A stretch of DNA of 64,000 nucleotides from Eledone cirrhosa (GCA_964016885.1 OZ024743.1:193309655-193373654), one strand, 5' to 3'. Positions 9,800 to 21,382 are shown, counted from the first letter of the stretch. The notes: generated by a model from the sequence alone, not told the origin. Translations and numbers: made by a program.

Positions 9800-10694
9800 C
9801 TAGCAGTAAAGCCCGGCGTTGCTCAGGGTCGCTCAGTAGCTGTGTTAAAGTTACAATGTTAAGTTTCTTTCTTGGCTTAAAAACTGTAGTGTCTACTGTG
9901 CAGACTTGCATGTGGTGTTTTTGATTAATATTCCCTCAACCAACAATATGCCTTATGAAGTTAAGAAAACATAACGATAACCCGAATGTTATAACAAAAG
10001 AGGATGCTGGGGATAGAAACTGCACTGGTTATTTATTAACAAAGATCGAAAATGCAAACACTGCAACGCAGAGAAAAACATTAGCGTAACCAAATTATCA
10101 GTTATGTCTGTCTGCACGCCTATATCACCTCTCTGCATGACTGTCTGTCTGCACGCCTATATCACCTCTCTGCACGACTGTCTGTCTGCACGCGTATATC
10201 ACCTCTCTGCACGACTGTCTGTCTGCACGCCTAACGACGAAATATTTGCTTGTTTTACGTAGTCTTTAAATAGATTTGTTTTCAAGTAAAAATATTGTTT
10301 TAAAATGCTTTTAAATGGAAATGAAGCAAAACGGAAGCTTAGTGTTCGAACTGATGAATTTTGCAGGTCAATATTTTGCTGGCTCGACAACTGTTCGTGT
10401 ATTGTGTTAATGTCATTTTAAACGCTGAGAAAGCCAGCGTAATTTTTTACGTAAGACGCTCAATGTAAACAGAACAAAGGGAAATAACTGATAACTTACG
10501 CTCAAAAATCGATACATTATATTCGATTTCGTCACATAGGGTGGGTCAATTTGAAATATTTTTTTTCCGATGTCTTCGCTAGGGCTCAATGTACAAGTAT
10601 AGCAATTTCGGTGCAATTCCGTCAGAGATTCTAAGAGGAGATGTGTGCCAAAAATCGATAGACAGACAGACAACCACAGTTTTATATATATAGA
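9800..10694 (-). mobile_element. Helitron-like non-autonomous element
   Basis: On the minus strand the element begins TCTATATATATAAAAC after an A (10695), and ends GCCGGGCTTTACTGCTAG followed by T (9799). A 5' TC, a 3' CTAG and insertion between A and T with no terminal inverted repeat are the hallmarks of Helitrons. The CCC...GGG stem expected before CTAG is imperfect. There is no Rep or helicase ORF, so it would depend on another element. It contains a 37-bp tandem repeat at 10105-10232. Confidence 0.65.
10105..10232. repeat. 37-bp tandem repeat, about 3.4 copies
   Basis: Unit TGTCTGTCTGCACGCCTATA plus TCACCTCTCTGCACGAC, nearly perfect, inside the Helitron-like element. Confidence 0.9.
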
Positions 10695-10764
10695 TTTGAG
10701 GTTTTGTAGGGCCAGTAAATATGTTGAATGCTGGTTTATCATGTATTTTCATGGAAAATGGTTC

Positions 10765-10960
10765 AACACACATGGGTCTCTAGGAAAACGCATGCTAAAT
10801 GATAATGGTTTCTGACATAGGCACAAGGCCAGCAATTCAGAGGGAGGAAAAAGTCAATTAAATCGACCCCAGCGCATGACTGGTACTTTATTTTATCGAC
10901 CCCGTAAGGATGAAAGGCAAAGCTAACCTCGGCGCGATTTGAACTCAGAACATAAATGAT
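10765..10960 (-). repeat. OR-type SINE
   Basis: Read on the given strand: 'GGCACAAGGCCAGCAATT', 'AATCGACCCCAGCGCATGAC', 'TACTTTATTTTATCGACCCC', 'GTAAGGATGAAAGGCAAAGC', 'TAACCTCGGCGCGATTTGAA'. Reverse-complemented, the last words form a tRNA B-box region, so the SINE lies on the minus strand; its extreme tRNA head is missing. Confidence 0.85.
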
Positions 10961-10984
10961 AATGTTGTTGATCATGGTGATATA

Positions 10985-11150
10985 CATATATCATCATCAT
11001 CATATGTATATAATAATAATAATAATAATTTCTTTATTTGCCACAAGAGCAATAATAGAAATAATGGCCTCTGATTTAGGCACATGGCCAGGAATTTTGA
11101 AGAAAGGGAAAATCAATCACATCAACTCAGTACTTTAAAAGCAAACTAAC
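10985..11150 (-). repeat. ATC/ATA microsatellite and SINE remnant
   Basis: An (ATC)n/(ATA)n tract at 10990-11030 is followed by a degraded OR-type SINE tail: 'GGCCTCTGATTTAGGCACAT', 'GGCCAGGAATTTTGAAG', 'ATCAACTCAGTACTTTA'. Confidence 0.55.
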
Positions 11151-12480
11151 TACAAACACAATATGATCTGTGGTTGTAACGAAAATGTCACACCCATATT
11201 CCCTTGATAGGTCACTAGGTCATCACCAAACCTGTGTTTTACTGTTGGCTAGACAACCAAATAGAACTTTTCCTCTTTAGATTAATGACCAGATATCATA
11301 GCAATGGAGACCCGTATAGCTGAAGTTAATAGCAATCAACAGAAATAGTCTAACACACCACATAGAGCTGCATCACTTCAGGATTCTTTCAGCCTCAAGA
11401 TGATAGCAAAATAAATATCAGATTAAATAATTCAAGTATGCCAAGTATGTGTATGCATATTTGTATGCCTTGTTTATAACACCTAAGTACAAAATATATT
11501 CTTTTATGTTTTTAGTTCCTTTTGCTCCCCATGGAGTATTGGATAATGAGATATCCCCCATTCAGTATGGTCATAAAATCCTGTCACAGGCCTGCTTCTA
11601 CGCCAGGCCTATATTTGTAAATACAAACTCATATATCAAATTATCATTAAGTCTTGTGCCATAAATTAGAAAGTTAAAAAGAGGATATATAAACAAACTA
11701 AAAAAAAAATTTCAGGAATTTCATACATATAAACAAAACTAAATAATTGGGACAGAATTTTATTAAAAGATTGGGAAGGGCATTAGAACAAATAACGGTG
11801 AAAACAAAGCAGTAAGAATGAAAATAAGAAACTAAACAAAAGAGACAAGATCAAACTATTCAAAAACAATGTAGATGGAAATATCAAAAACTGATTTATT
11901 TTTAAAGATTAGGTTAATAGCTAAAAAAAATTTATAATCTTAAAACCATAGGTATATTGATTAAAAGGGCAGGGAATTTTGGTAGCAATGGAATTCATAA
12001 ATTCATATTACCTGTTTCTTAACAGAGAACTTTTCAAAGAGATTCAGTTGTCTTCTTTACTCAAGCAATTTATTAATATGAATAAAAACAGACATTTAAC
12101 GTTGTCCCAAGATACTCATCAGACTGGAACTTATTTATTTCAATGGCATTAAATGACAGAGAATTCTTTTCTCCTTTGGCTAAGCCCCTGCGCACCATTC
12201 TCCCCCTTCACTGTCAGTTAACGCACTTGGGATAATTTTCCGTCTATATTTGTGTAATTCACTAAAAGACAACTTGTCCTGCCTTGGGCTTTACCTGTTT
12301 TGTTATGTCTCAATGTGCACTGGAATGAGCAATATCAACCTTAAAGCAATGAAACTGTACTGATTTCCAGAAGTTGACTAGGGGGATAGAATTATTCAAT
12401 TTTCCATTTACTTTGACCTGTACGCTCCCGTTTCGAATATATATACCAGCATCAGTTTTGTCTGTTTTTTCCTACAGACA
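11151..12480. other. AT-rich DNA, no gene seen
   Basis: About 1.3 kb of moderately AT-rich sequence with an A run at 11700-11709. I recognise neither an exon nor a repeat family. Confidence 0.5.
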
Positions 12481-12720
12481 TGAGATAGACAAGACTTTTT
12501 TGAAGCAAAATTCTATAGCTGGATGCTCTTCTTGAAGCAAAATTCTATAGCTGAATGCTCTTCTTGAAGCAAAATTCTATAGCTGGATGCTCTTCTTGAA
12601 GCAAAATTCTATAGCTGAATGCTCTTCTTGAAGCAAAACCTCACTTGTCTTTTAAGAAAAATACAGATCTTCACATGTTTAGCAGCTGACCAGTAGGATC
12701 TGTTTGTGTAGACCATAAAC
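12481..12720 (-). repeat. SINE-like remnant with internal duplication
   Basis: It resembles the tail region of the SINE at 3157-3505 (AGACATGA..GACTTTTTTGAAG, ATTCTATAGCTGGATGCTCT). The block at 12500-12640 is a 32-bp unit repeated four times plus a partial copy, with units alternating GGATGCTC and GAATGCTC, i.e. a 64-bp dimer duplicated once. Confidence 0.7.
12500..12640. repeat. 32-bp (64-bp dimer) tandem repeat
   Basis: Four units of TTGAAGCAAAATTCTATAGC plus TGGATGCTCTTC, alternating at one base (G/A in GGATG or GAATG). The alternation shows that a two-unit block was duplicated. Confidence 0.9.
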
Positions 12721-12950
12721 AAATATGACTAACTGTGATGTTGAAAGCAAAGAGATGAGACAAGCAGACACACACACACACGTATATACCTCTTCTCACT
12801 TTATTCTATCTTTTATTTTTAGACTCTTTTCCTACTATATTAAGCGTTAAACTATCTTCTTTCAATGTAGTGTTGTTTGCTTTGTTGTTTCTGTTTACTT
12901 TTCACACACACACACATTTACATATATATATATATATAATTATCCTCTTC
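12721..12950. other. Non-genic DNA with CA/TA microsatellites
   Basis: Holds (AC)n at 12769-12781 and 12905-12915 and (TA)n at about 12921-12938. No gene seen. Confidence 0.6.
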
Positions 12951-13400
12951 ACTGTTTAACATCCATTTTCCATGCTAGTATGGGTTAGACAAGTCTGATC
13001 AGGTGACTGTGTCTTGCTCATACAGAACTGATTCGTATGGCTGGATGCTTTCCTAGCACCAACCACATTTAAAGTGGGTACTGGGTGCTTTTTGTCCTGA
13101 CATCTACATGACCCCTTTACAGGGAAAGCTGGGCACTCTGTCATGCCACAGACACAACCATTTTACAGTCTGGGCTGGGCACTGTTTGTCATGCCACAGA
13201 CACGACCATTTTACAGTCTGGGCTGGGCACTGTTTGTCATGCCACAGACACGACCATTTTACAGTCTGGGCTGGGCACTTTGCGTTGTGGCACCAAAACG
13301 ACCATTTTACAGTTTGAGCTGGAGACTTGGATGAGGAAGAGAATAGCACCCACAATTACATGGTTGTGAAGCAAACTTCTTAACTACAGAGTAACACCTG
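12951..13400 (-). repeat. tRNA-derived SINE with expanded tail repeats
   Basis: The tRNA-like head is at 13355-13400 (minus strand: 'TAGTTAAGAAGTTTGCTTCA' with 'CAACCATGTAATTG'). The body is five about 48-bp tandem units (13087-13320) and the tail is the GGTGCTAGGAAAGCATCCAG block with CCATGCTAGTATGGGTTAGA near 12970. The same about 45-48-bp unit occurs two to three times in the LINE 3' UTRs here, so this copy is an expanded version. Confidence 0.8.
13087..13320. repeat. 48-bp tandem repeat, about 5 units
   Basis: Unit core 'CATGCCACAGACACGACCAT' then 'TTTACAGTCTGGGCTGGGCA'. Three central units are almost identical, the outer two diverged, indicating recent expansion from the middle. Confidence 0.9.
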
Positions 13401-14217
13401 TACACACACACATATAATAAATATAAAATGTATAGATTGCTCTCACAGTCTTCAAAATATGTATCTACACATTGAATTACTGCTCAGTTATCTAAAGCAA
13501 TGTTATTTCTATACAAACATTTACAACAGCATCCATAAAAAAGAAGACCTAAATAAAAGGAAAACCACAAATAACTACCAACAAGTTACAACCAGTAGTC
13601 CACTGACATGCATGCTTTGTCTACTGCAACAATTCATACTCCTTTGAAATATGGATGTAATATGTCAATGTGTTTTTATGCCAATCAACTGAGTAGCCTT
13701 TTTTTGAATGTAGTAGTTGAAACAAGATAATTAGTTATAGTTTTTAAACATTGCTAAAGCTGCACTTATATATAAAAAAAACAAAAATACTATTCACTTT
13801 GAAACTGACCCAATGATTAAGATTACAGAATAGATCCGTAACTAAGGAAGACAAAGAAGTTGAAACACACAAGCCTGCACTGTTAATCATGAATGGGTCA
13901 CACTTGTTATAATAGGATCACAAGGTCTAGCATGAAGCACAAGAAAATACAAACACACTGTCCAAACTTTGAACACTCACGAGAGAATAAACAAATCCAT
14001 TTTTAACTGATAAAGAACAAAGAGCAAATTATCATTACATTTATTTAATGACTATTCCAATATCCTTGGATATAAATAATAGTAAACATGTCACAGTTAA
14101 ACAGATTATATCAACAAAACTTAGTTCTGTCGTGGAAAGGTTTCTAAAAGCAAGTGAAAAACTAAAAAAAAAACTAAATGATTTTATAAATAATGATTTC
14201 TACTATAATCACAAAGC
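13401..14217. other. AT-rich DNA, no gene seen
   Basis: About 0.8 kb without a recognisable gene or repeat. Short ORFs at 13459-13647 and 14048-14272 have no domain that I recognise. Confidence 0.5.
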
Positions 14218-14392
14218 CACAATTAAATCGACCCCAGTGCTTGACTGGTACTTTATTTTATCGCCCCTGTAAGGATGAAAGGCAAAGCTAACCTCGGCGG
14301 GATTTGAACTCAGAACGTAAAGGGATGTAATTCTATTCTATGAAGCATGGTGTTCAATGCTCTACTGGTACACGGACACCATGCTTCGTAGC
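14218..14392 (-). repeat. OR-type SINE, palindrome left half
   Basis: 'TTAAATCGACCCCAGTGC', 'TACTTTATTTTATCG', 'GTAAGGATGAAAGGCAAAGC', 'TAACCTCGGCGGGATTTGAA', then a tRNA-like head ending near 14392. It meets a second SINE head-to-head. Confidence 0.85.
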
Positions 14393-14486
14393 ATAGGGTT
14401 ATGGCCCTTTACGTTCTGAGTTCAAATCCCATCGAGGTTAGCTTTGTTTTTCGTCCTTACAGAGTCGATAAAGCACCAGTAATTTT
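14372..14486 (+). repeat. OR-type SINE, palindrome right half
   Basis: Plus-oriented copy: 'GGACACCATGCTTCGTAGCA', 'TTACGTTCTGAGTTCAAATC', 'GAGGTTAGCTTTG', 'GAGTCGATAAAGCACCAGT'. Together with 14218-14392 it forms a head-to-head inverted pair, truncated at the body. Confidence 0.8.
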
Positions 14487-14660
14487 ATAAATAATAATAA
14501 TTAATTCTAACATATGCACAAAGCCAGAAATTTTAGGAGAGGGAAAGTCAATACTGACCTCAGTACTTTACCGGCACTATATTTTATCAATCACAGAATC
14601 ATGAAAGGAAAATTTGAATCAATGGGATTTGAATAGGTATCATAGAGGAACCACACAAGT
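14487..14660 (-). repeat. Degenerate OR-type SINE
   Basis: Begins AATAATAATTAATTCTAACA, then 'GCACAAAGCCAGAAATTTTA', 'ACCTCAGTACTTTACCGGCA', 'CATGAAAGGAAAATTTGAAT'. It is older than its two neighbours. Confidence 0.6.
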
Positions 14661-15554
14661 CCACAGTCACCCTGATAGCTACAGACATACTTTCTTCTGA
14701 TTTTCTTTCTCCAACCCACAAGCTCATATTGAGAATAGAATCATTCACTGTAGCCATTTTTGTCAGTCACCCATGTAATCATAAAATCCACCAGAGGAGA
14801 GCAGCTCCCTCTCCAACCTCCCCCTTCTTTTCTAGTGGAACTTGAGATAGTTAACAAGAACTTGACTGAAGAGGAAAGTACCTGTCCTTACTTCTCTGAA
14901 TGTTATCCACCACACCTCTTTTCTATAGCCACTGCCCTTCCCGGTTAAAGGAGAGTATCCTTGGAAATAATAAAATAGTGTTATATTTTTTTCACTTTCA
15001 AAATTAAAGTTGTAATTGAAATTTTTAATTTCAAATGATGATTGAAACTGCTCTTTGTTAATACACTAAACAAACAAAAACATTCATTGTTATGAGCTAT
15101 TTTTCTAAAGAGAGTAACAATAAAATCAATATAGTTCATAAATAGATGTCTCTATGCTGACAACAGTTTCCTACAGCACCTAAGCAAACCATCTTTAATG
15201 CACTTAGTCTCACCTTTTTTATTATATAAATAGAACACCACGAAATATAAAAAATAAAGCCACAAACTGTTACAATACAAATCTCAATTAGCAGAGTTAA
15301 ATAAAGTTTTGCATCTATATGAAATAAGTGGCACTCTCTTTTAGCTTGCTTCAATGATATAAACTATAATTATGTAAAAGATAATTTTAAACATCTGTTA
15401 ACAGTCGAACCATTATCTTATATAATCAAACAACGCTATGTAAAAACCCCAACGACAGCAACTCAATAACTTGTTGAGTCCCATGTCTTGCCACCAATCC
15501 CAAATCTCTTTTTAGAAAATATGGTTCTAAATGAACACCTGTTTGCATTATATA
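14661..15554. other. AT-rich DNA, no gene seen
   Basis: About 0.9 kb. A 62-codon plus ORF at 14760-14948 and a 72-codon minus ORF at 15136-15354 show no recognisable domain. Confidence 0.5.
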
Positions 15555-15815
15555 TTTATGACAAACATATTTATGTCAAGTATGAATCATATATTCTGAT
15601 GGGAGACTTCAATGCACACGTTGACACTAACTACCTGACGTGGATAGGAGTGATTAGAAGTAATGGTAACCTCGATCTAAATACAAATGGAGAAGCCTTA
15701 CTAGACTTCTGTTCTAGCAAATGGACTCACTATTATGAACACCTTCCAGCACAGAGACATCCATAGATATACATGGTATAAGGGGAATCAGGGACAGAGA
15801 TAAATAATTTTGGAA
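15555..15815 (+). pseudogene. LINE AP-endonuclease fragment
   Basis: The plus frame from about 15555 reads YILMGDFNAHVDTNYLTW, which is the GDFNxH catalytic motif of the apurinic-type endonuclease of non-LTR retrotransposons. It continues IGVIRSNGNLDLNTNGEALL and then needs a one-base shift to give NTFQHRDIHRYTWYKG, the next conserved block. The fragment stops within about 250 bp. It differs from the endonuclease of the RTE-like LINE at 26.6-30.2 kb, so it comes from another family. It is a dead fragment. Confidence 0.75.
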
Positions 15816-16350
15816 TCCATTACAATGCAAATGGAGCAATGAATATTGAGATTAACAAGGTTGGATTGGGAAGAATGTAAGAGAGATACTTATGTTCACA
15901 TCCAACACGAACATAAACAATATGGAAGTATAACTTCACTCTAAGTTCTGAAACTACATACACCTTTGAAAATGGATACCTTATCCAAAATAGATTTGGA
16001 CTAATAAATATTATTAAAGTAACATCCACATTCAGTTGTTTTTCCTTCAATTTTACTGTTCATTTTCCTCTCCCTTCATTCAGCCTTGTTACTTTAATTA
16101 TCTCAGCCCCATTTTCATTGTACTGGCTTCTAAGACCTGTCAATATTTTCATACCCTAAAATACTTCCAGCAAACTAAAACACTTAATCCATTATCAGTT
16201 TTTATCAGCAATAAAGTACAATTTACTATGTTTCAAGTGATAAACATTTGACATTGTTACAAATTATGTAGAGATAACATTACTTACTTTCAACCACACA
16301 TAAGTAAAATATTTCCCTTTCATTTCTAACAATGGAAATGTTAATATTTA
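15816..16350. other. AT-rich DNA, no gene seen
   Basis: No recognisable gene or repeat; short ORFs on both strands without domains. Confidence 0.5.
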
Positions 16351-16787
16351 TCTATATACTACTAAAACTCTGTAATGTAAAACAGCCAAAAAGGTGCATA
16401 ATGGGAAAATACTTTGAAAGGAAGGGAATACAAATGAAATAAAACAAGTTTCGCATAACTTGGCGCACGGGTTCCCGAGATACAGGATTTTTCTGGGAAC
16501 CTTCATAAATAGAGAGAAAGCGATAGTGGTTGTGAGAGAGTAAATTGAAAGAGAGAAGGAGACAGAGAAAGAAAATGGAAGAGAGAGAGCTGGTGGTGTT
16601 GTTGAATGAAATTATAACGCTGACTTCAAAGAAACGAATACAGCATTACTGTATCTTGCTAAATAGAAAGGGTTTCTAAGTGTGTGTGAATATGTGTGTG
16701 TGTGTGAATATGTGTGTGTGTGTGTATGTGCGTGTGTATGACCAGTGTATATAAGTCACAGACACCTGCATATATATATGTGTGTGT

Positions 16788-16819
<32 letters not shown>

Positions 16820-16924
16820 GGGCCTTCCAATTTCACTTTACATTATATACATGTCTGTGTATATTTTAATTATTTAAAAATTATTTTTAAGCGAACATGA
16901 CCCAACGGGTCATGGGTGGTCTAG
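16351..16924 (+). mobile_element. Helitron-like non-autonomous element
   Basis: Begins TCTATATACTACTAAAACTC directly after an A (16350) and ends GGTGGTCTAG directly before a T (16925). A perfect 8-bp stem with a 3-nt loop (CATGACCCAACGGGTCATG, 16896-16914) sits 6 nt before the CTAG. The 5' TC, 3' hairpin, CTAG end and A/T insertion site are the full set of Helitron end signals. The interior holds GA-rich and TG/CA microsatellites (about 16684-16820) and no Rep/helicase ORF. Confidence 0.75.
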
Positions 16925-16959
16925 TCATACTTTATTGCTGATAAAATAGATTATCATTG

Positions 16960-17714
16960 ATATGCTCCGTTGGATGTGTAATAGTAATATACGTGAACGG
17001 CAAAGCATAAATGAACTAAGTGAGAAATTAGGAATAAGAGGGATCAGATGCTGTTTACTTGAGAGAAGATGTTGGTATGGCCACGTGATGCGCATGAAAG
17101 ACGACAGCTGTATGAAAATTGCAGGGCGATCAAAATTGATGGTAGTTACGGAGTAGGTAGACCCAGAAAAACCTGGGACGATCTGATAAATTCCGACCTT
17201 ACACACTTGCACCTCTCTAAGACAATATCACTGGATCAAGATCTTTGGCGCCATGCAGTAATACAGATGACCCGTCTTGCCTATGTACAAAGCGAAACCT
17301 ACAGTCAGTAGGCACCTCCCTCTTAACCAAATATACACCCCAATCCACTAACCCTACTCTATCCTCCCACTCCCACCAACCACCAACCTCTCTTTATAAA
17401 GTTGGTACCACAACATCCAGTCCAAATAAATGAGATAAATGAGATCGAGATCGTGTAGGTGTCACGAGAAAAAAACACACAGTCCACGCTGTAATGTGGC
17501 CGTGTAGGTAACACAGTAAAAAGTTCCCAGTTCCACACTGTAAATGTGGTTGGTGTTAGGAAGGGCATCCAGCCGTAGAAAACCTGCCAGATAGTCCTAT
17601 ATGAGCAAGACACGGTCACCCGACCAACCTTGCCTCAAGTGGGACAACTCCCGTCTAACCCATGCTAGCGTGGAAAGTGGACATTAAACGAAGATGATGA
17701 TGATGATGATGATG
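16960..17714 (+). mobile_element. RTE-like LINE 3' fragment
   Basis: 5'-truncated inside the ORF: it starts MLRWMCNSNIRERQS, equal to the post-RT region of the copies at 6.8 and 23.5 kb. A deletion of three bases' worth of LR and later indels break the frame near 17066-17110 (…LLERRCWYGHVMRMKDDSC…). The coding remnant ends near 17311; the 3' UTR contains the tail repeats and GGTGTTAGGAAGGGCATCCA, then (GAT)n at 17693-17714. Confidence 0.88.
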
Positions 17715-17775
17715 TTTATGAATGTACATATCCCGTAAAGCCTCTAAACTCTAACATTACTTTGCTATTTCACTG

Positions 17776-20700
17776 AACATGAGCAAGAACCCCTTGACCA
17801 TCATCAAGCAATCGCACAGCCTTTTTTCCTTCCAGGTACATAGAACTGCTACTCAAGGAAGTAATAAATGTCAAGGTACAAATCTCAAGACTACCACCCT
17901 GAAAGGATCTGGCAAAATTGTACAGCTATTAGAGAGCAGAAAAGTGGATGTATGCTGTGTAAAAGAGGTGAAATGGAGAGGTGCCACAGTGAGATTATTC
18001 AGTCAAACAACATAGATACAAACTTTATTGGGTAGGAAATGACAATGGGATAGGTGGTGTAAGCATCCTATTAGCTGAGAAATGGATAGATAAGGTGATA
18101 GAGGTAGTTAGAATGACAGGATTTTCAAGCTTAAAATAGCTGTAGGAAATAGAATGGTGACAATTACATCTCCCTATGCTCCACACACAGGACTTAGTAA
18201 AGAAAAAAGTACAGGTCCTATGAGGAACTTTTACAGACAATTTTAGGTATTGACAAAAGAGACCTCATCATCCTGGCAAACAACTTTAATGGACATGTTT
18301 GACAGTACCAAGATGGATTCAGCAGAGTTCACGGTGACTCAAGAAATAAAGAGGGAGTGAGGCTCCTGGAATTTGTGATGCAAATGAACAGACCTTTTAC
18401 AACACAAATTCCAGGAAACCGACTAACCATCTGATCACATATCAATCAGGCGAACACAAAAGTCAAATTGATTTCTTATTTGTAAGACGAGATAAATGGA
18501 CTGTAATAAATGCTAAGGCCTTCTCTTGGGAAGAATGTGCCCCCAACACAAGTTGGTTGTTAGTGACATCAGAATAAACACAAGACAGAACAAGATATGC
18601 AGGAAAATATGGAGACAGAGGGTTTTGAAACTAAAGGACCTTTCAGTTAAATATAGGTTTAGAAAGACCCTATGAGATGTATTTGGTGAGAAAGGTGATG
18701 AGCTAGATACATAAAACGCAGAGGACAATTGGGAATACTTGTGTGACAACCTTCTTCTAACTACTGATGATACTTGTGGCTGGAGTCAAGTGTCTGCCAG
18801 ACAAAGAGTGACCTGGTGGTGGAACAGCAGTGGATAGAGCCATTAAAGCCAAGAAACAGGCATGGAAAGACTAGAAAAATGGGGGAGGGGGAGCAGAGAC
18901 CAGTACCAGGTGGCTAAGACAGAAGCTAGATAATAGATATATATAGCTTGGAGAAAGGCTGAAAAAAGAAAGTTTGCCAATATATTCAGATGTGAGGATC
19001 AGAGATGTGAAGTGTTCTGCATTGTAAGGCAGTGTGTCAGTGCAAATCAGGATGTTGTTGAGGAAAAGTGTTAGCAATGTTACTGAGTGACTGGTGAATG
19101 TAGAAATGAATTGGAGGAGAAGAGACTACCCCAACCAGCTATTGAAGTTGACAGTTATAGGGTTAAAGAAGTAATCAAACAGATGAAGAATGGTAAAGCT
19201 GTTGGGAACATCAGAGGTAGTTGCTGAGATGCTAAAAGCCTTGAGAGAAGTAGGAGTCAAACTAGTAACCCACATAGTTAATCAGGTAATACAAGACGAA
19301 GTCACACCCAATGATTGGTGTAGCAGTACAACAGTAAATTGCTACAAAGGTGAAGCTCTACAAAGGAACAACTACAGACTATAATAAAGGAATAAAACTA
19401 ATGGACCAAGTTATAAAAGTGACATAAAGAGTTATAGTACAGCTGATTAGGGAAAGAGTCAAATTAGATGAGATGCAGTTTGGTTTCATGCCTGGGAAAA
19501 GTACTACAAATGCCCTCTTTTTTAGTGAGGTAACTAAAGAGAAGTTCCTAGCCAAGAATAAGTCGCTATATTTAGCTTTTGTTGATCTAGAAAAGGCCTT
19601 TGACAAAGTACCTCGTTTGATTATCTGGTGGTTCCTCAGGAAATTAGGTGTAGAGGAATGGCTTATGAGAGTGTTGCAAGCCATGTACAGAGTAAAGTGA
19701 GATTAGGAAGTGAGTTTAGTGAGAAATTCAATGTACAATTAGGAGTTCATCAGTGTTCAGTTCTTAGCCTACTGCTATTCATCATAGTTCTCCAGACCAT
19801 AACAGAGGAGTCTAAGACTGGGTGTCTATGGGAACTTCGCTATGCAGATGATCTGGTCCTTATAGCTGAATCTATAAAAGAACTAGAGAATAAGTTCCGA
19901 CTATGGAAACATAATTTGGAATCAATATCTGAGAGTAAACTTAGCCAAAAGTGCTAGTACATAGGAAAGAAGAAAGGGCCCTACTTAATATGTAGAAAAG
20001 GAGTAGGCGCAAACTCTAAGATGTACACAATGTAAATCCTGAGTACACAAGAGATGTAGTAGGATAACAGATAGACTAACAGCAAGGAAAGATTATATGT
20101 AGAAGATGCACAGGGGTAATCAAGGAGAAGAGTGTCAGTGATATAAACCTATTCCAGTCACAAGAATGGTCCATAGAAGTGGTTGGTAGCTTCTGCTATC
20201 TAAGTGACTTAATTAGCAGCAGAGGAGGGTGCTCTGAGAGCATAATAGCTAGAATAAGGATAAGATGAAAAAAGTTAAGAGAGATACCTACTGTTGACAA
20301 GAAAAGGTTTCTCCCTACATAAAAAAAGACAACTGTATGATGCCTGTGTGCGAAGTGAGATGCTGCATGGTAGTGAAACATGGGCTGTGACTGCAGAGTA
20401 CATGTAGACTGGAGAGAAATTAAGCAGCCGTGCTTTGTTGGATGTGCAATATAAATGTGAGAGAAAGGCAGAGCTTGGATGAATTGAGGGAGAAACTGGG
20501 TTTAAGAGGAATTTGAGATGGTGTTCAGGAGAGGACTGCATTGGCATAGGCATGTAATGCCAATGGATGATCATTGGTTGAAAAAGTCCCAGGAAATCCC
20601 AGTGGAAGGAAGCCACAGTAGACGTAGCCCAAGAAGAACCTAGGCAGAAGTGGTGAGAGCTGACCTCAAATTGCTGAGTCTCACAGAGAAGATGCGATGA

Positions 20701-20776
20701 GTGGAGAGATGCTGTACTGCAAAGGACCCATCCAACCCATGCAAGTGTGGAAAAACAAACGTAAAAATGATGATAT
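17776..20776 (+). pseudogene. Degenerate RTE-like LINE, old subfamily
   Basis: About 3.0 kb carrying nearly the whole element in pieces. At 17880-17990 the endonuclease start reads KIVQLLESRKVDVCCVKEVK (normally CVQE). Around 18040-18200 it reads GIGGVSILLAEKWIDKVIEV and a SPYAPHTG block. At 18780-19070 are the TWWWNS and AKTEAR connector blocks. The RT at 19473-19957 keeps MQFGFMPGKSTTNALF, AFVDLEKAFDKVPR and YADDLVLIAES. At 19985-20150 are remnants of the zinc finger (CRKGVGANSK) and at 20200-20700 the post-RT region. Many stops and frameshifts occur. It ends in a short GAT tail near 20776. It is much more diverged than the copies at 6.8, 23.5 and 27 kb, so it is an older insertion or subfamily. 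Confidence 0.85.
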
Positions 20777-20985
20777 GACTGAAAATCAATGAAGGCTCTG
20801 GGGTCAACAGATTAAAAAATTAGAGAACCCGGCATTGCATAACACAATACATCATCATTTAACATTCATTTTATCTGCTAGCAAGATTACATTATTTGAT
20901 TTTTCTATAACATTAATGTATTGTTTGTTGAACTCAATGCACAAGCTGTCTGCTATTGCACTGTTTTAAGCCTTTAGTGACCATT
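20777..20985. other. Non-genic DNA
   Basis: Nothing recognised apart from 'GAACCCGGCATTGCATAACA', which faintly resembles the Helitron-like terminus at 9800. Confidence 0.4.
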
Positions 20986-21080
20986 TTTCTAAATATTGTT
21001 ACTTCACTAAATGTATATCCATAAATCTTGAAAGTAATGAGAACATTTCATGTATTTAGTGAAGTAACAATATATTTCAT
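20986..21080. repeat. Inverted repeat, about 25-bp arms
   Basis: Left arm 'AATATTGTTACTTCACTAAA' (from about 20992) is matched by 'TTTAGTGAAGTAACAATATA' (to about 21074). The centre is about 40 nt. It may be a small MITE; no target duplication is evident. Confidence 0.65.
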
Positions 21081-21382
21081 TAAGCTGACATTTGGAACAC
21101 CACTTAAAATTGTTTATGTAAAATTATGAAAATCTATTTTTAATCTAACATGAGTCAGATGTTTTATTTACTGGAGAAATTGTTTTTCACAGCTGGATGC
21201 AACTATCTACTGAACCCTGAATTAGGAATAAAGCTCTGTGTATGTATGTATGTGACAGTCAAGTAAACAATAGCAAATAGAGTAAGATGACATGCTTGGG
21301 GACAGCCCAACATGTAGTGTAGCATCTTAACATCACAGCTATTTGAAAACAACATAAAAAAAGATTACTTTCTTGCAAATAT

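Noticed and set aside
20820..20850. Third Helitron-like terminus ('CCCGGCATTGCATAACA')
   Set aside because: No CTAG/A-T border and no matching 5' end nearby.
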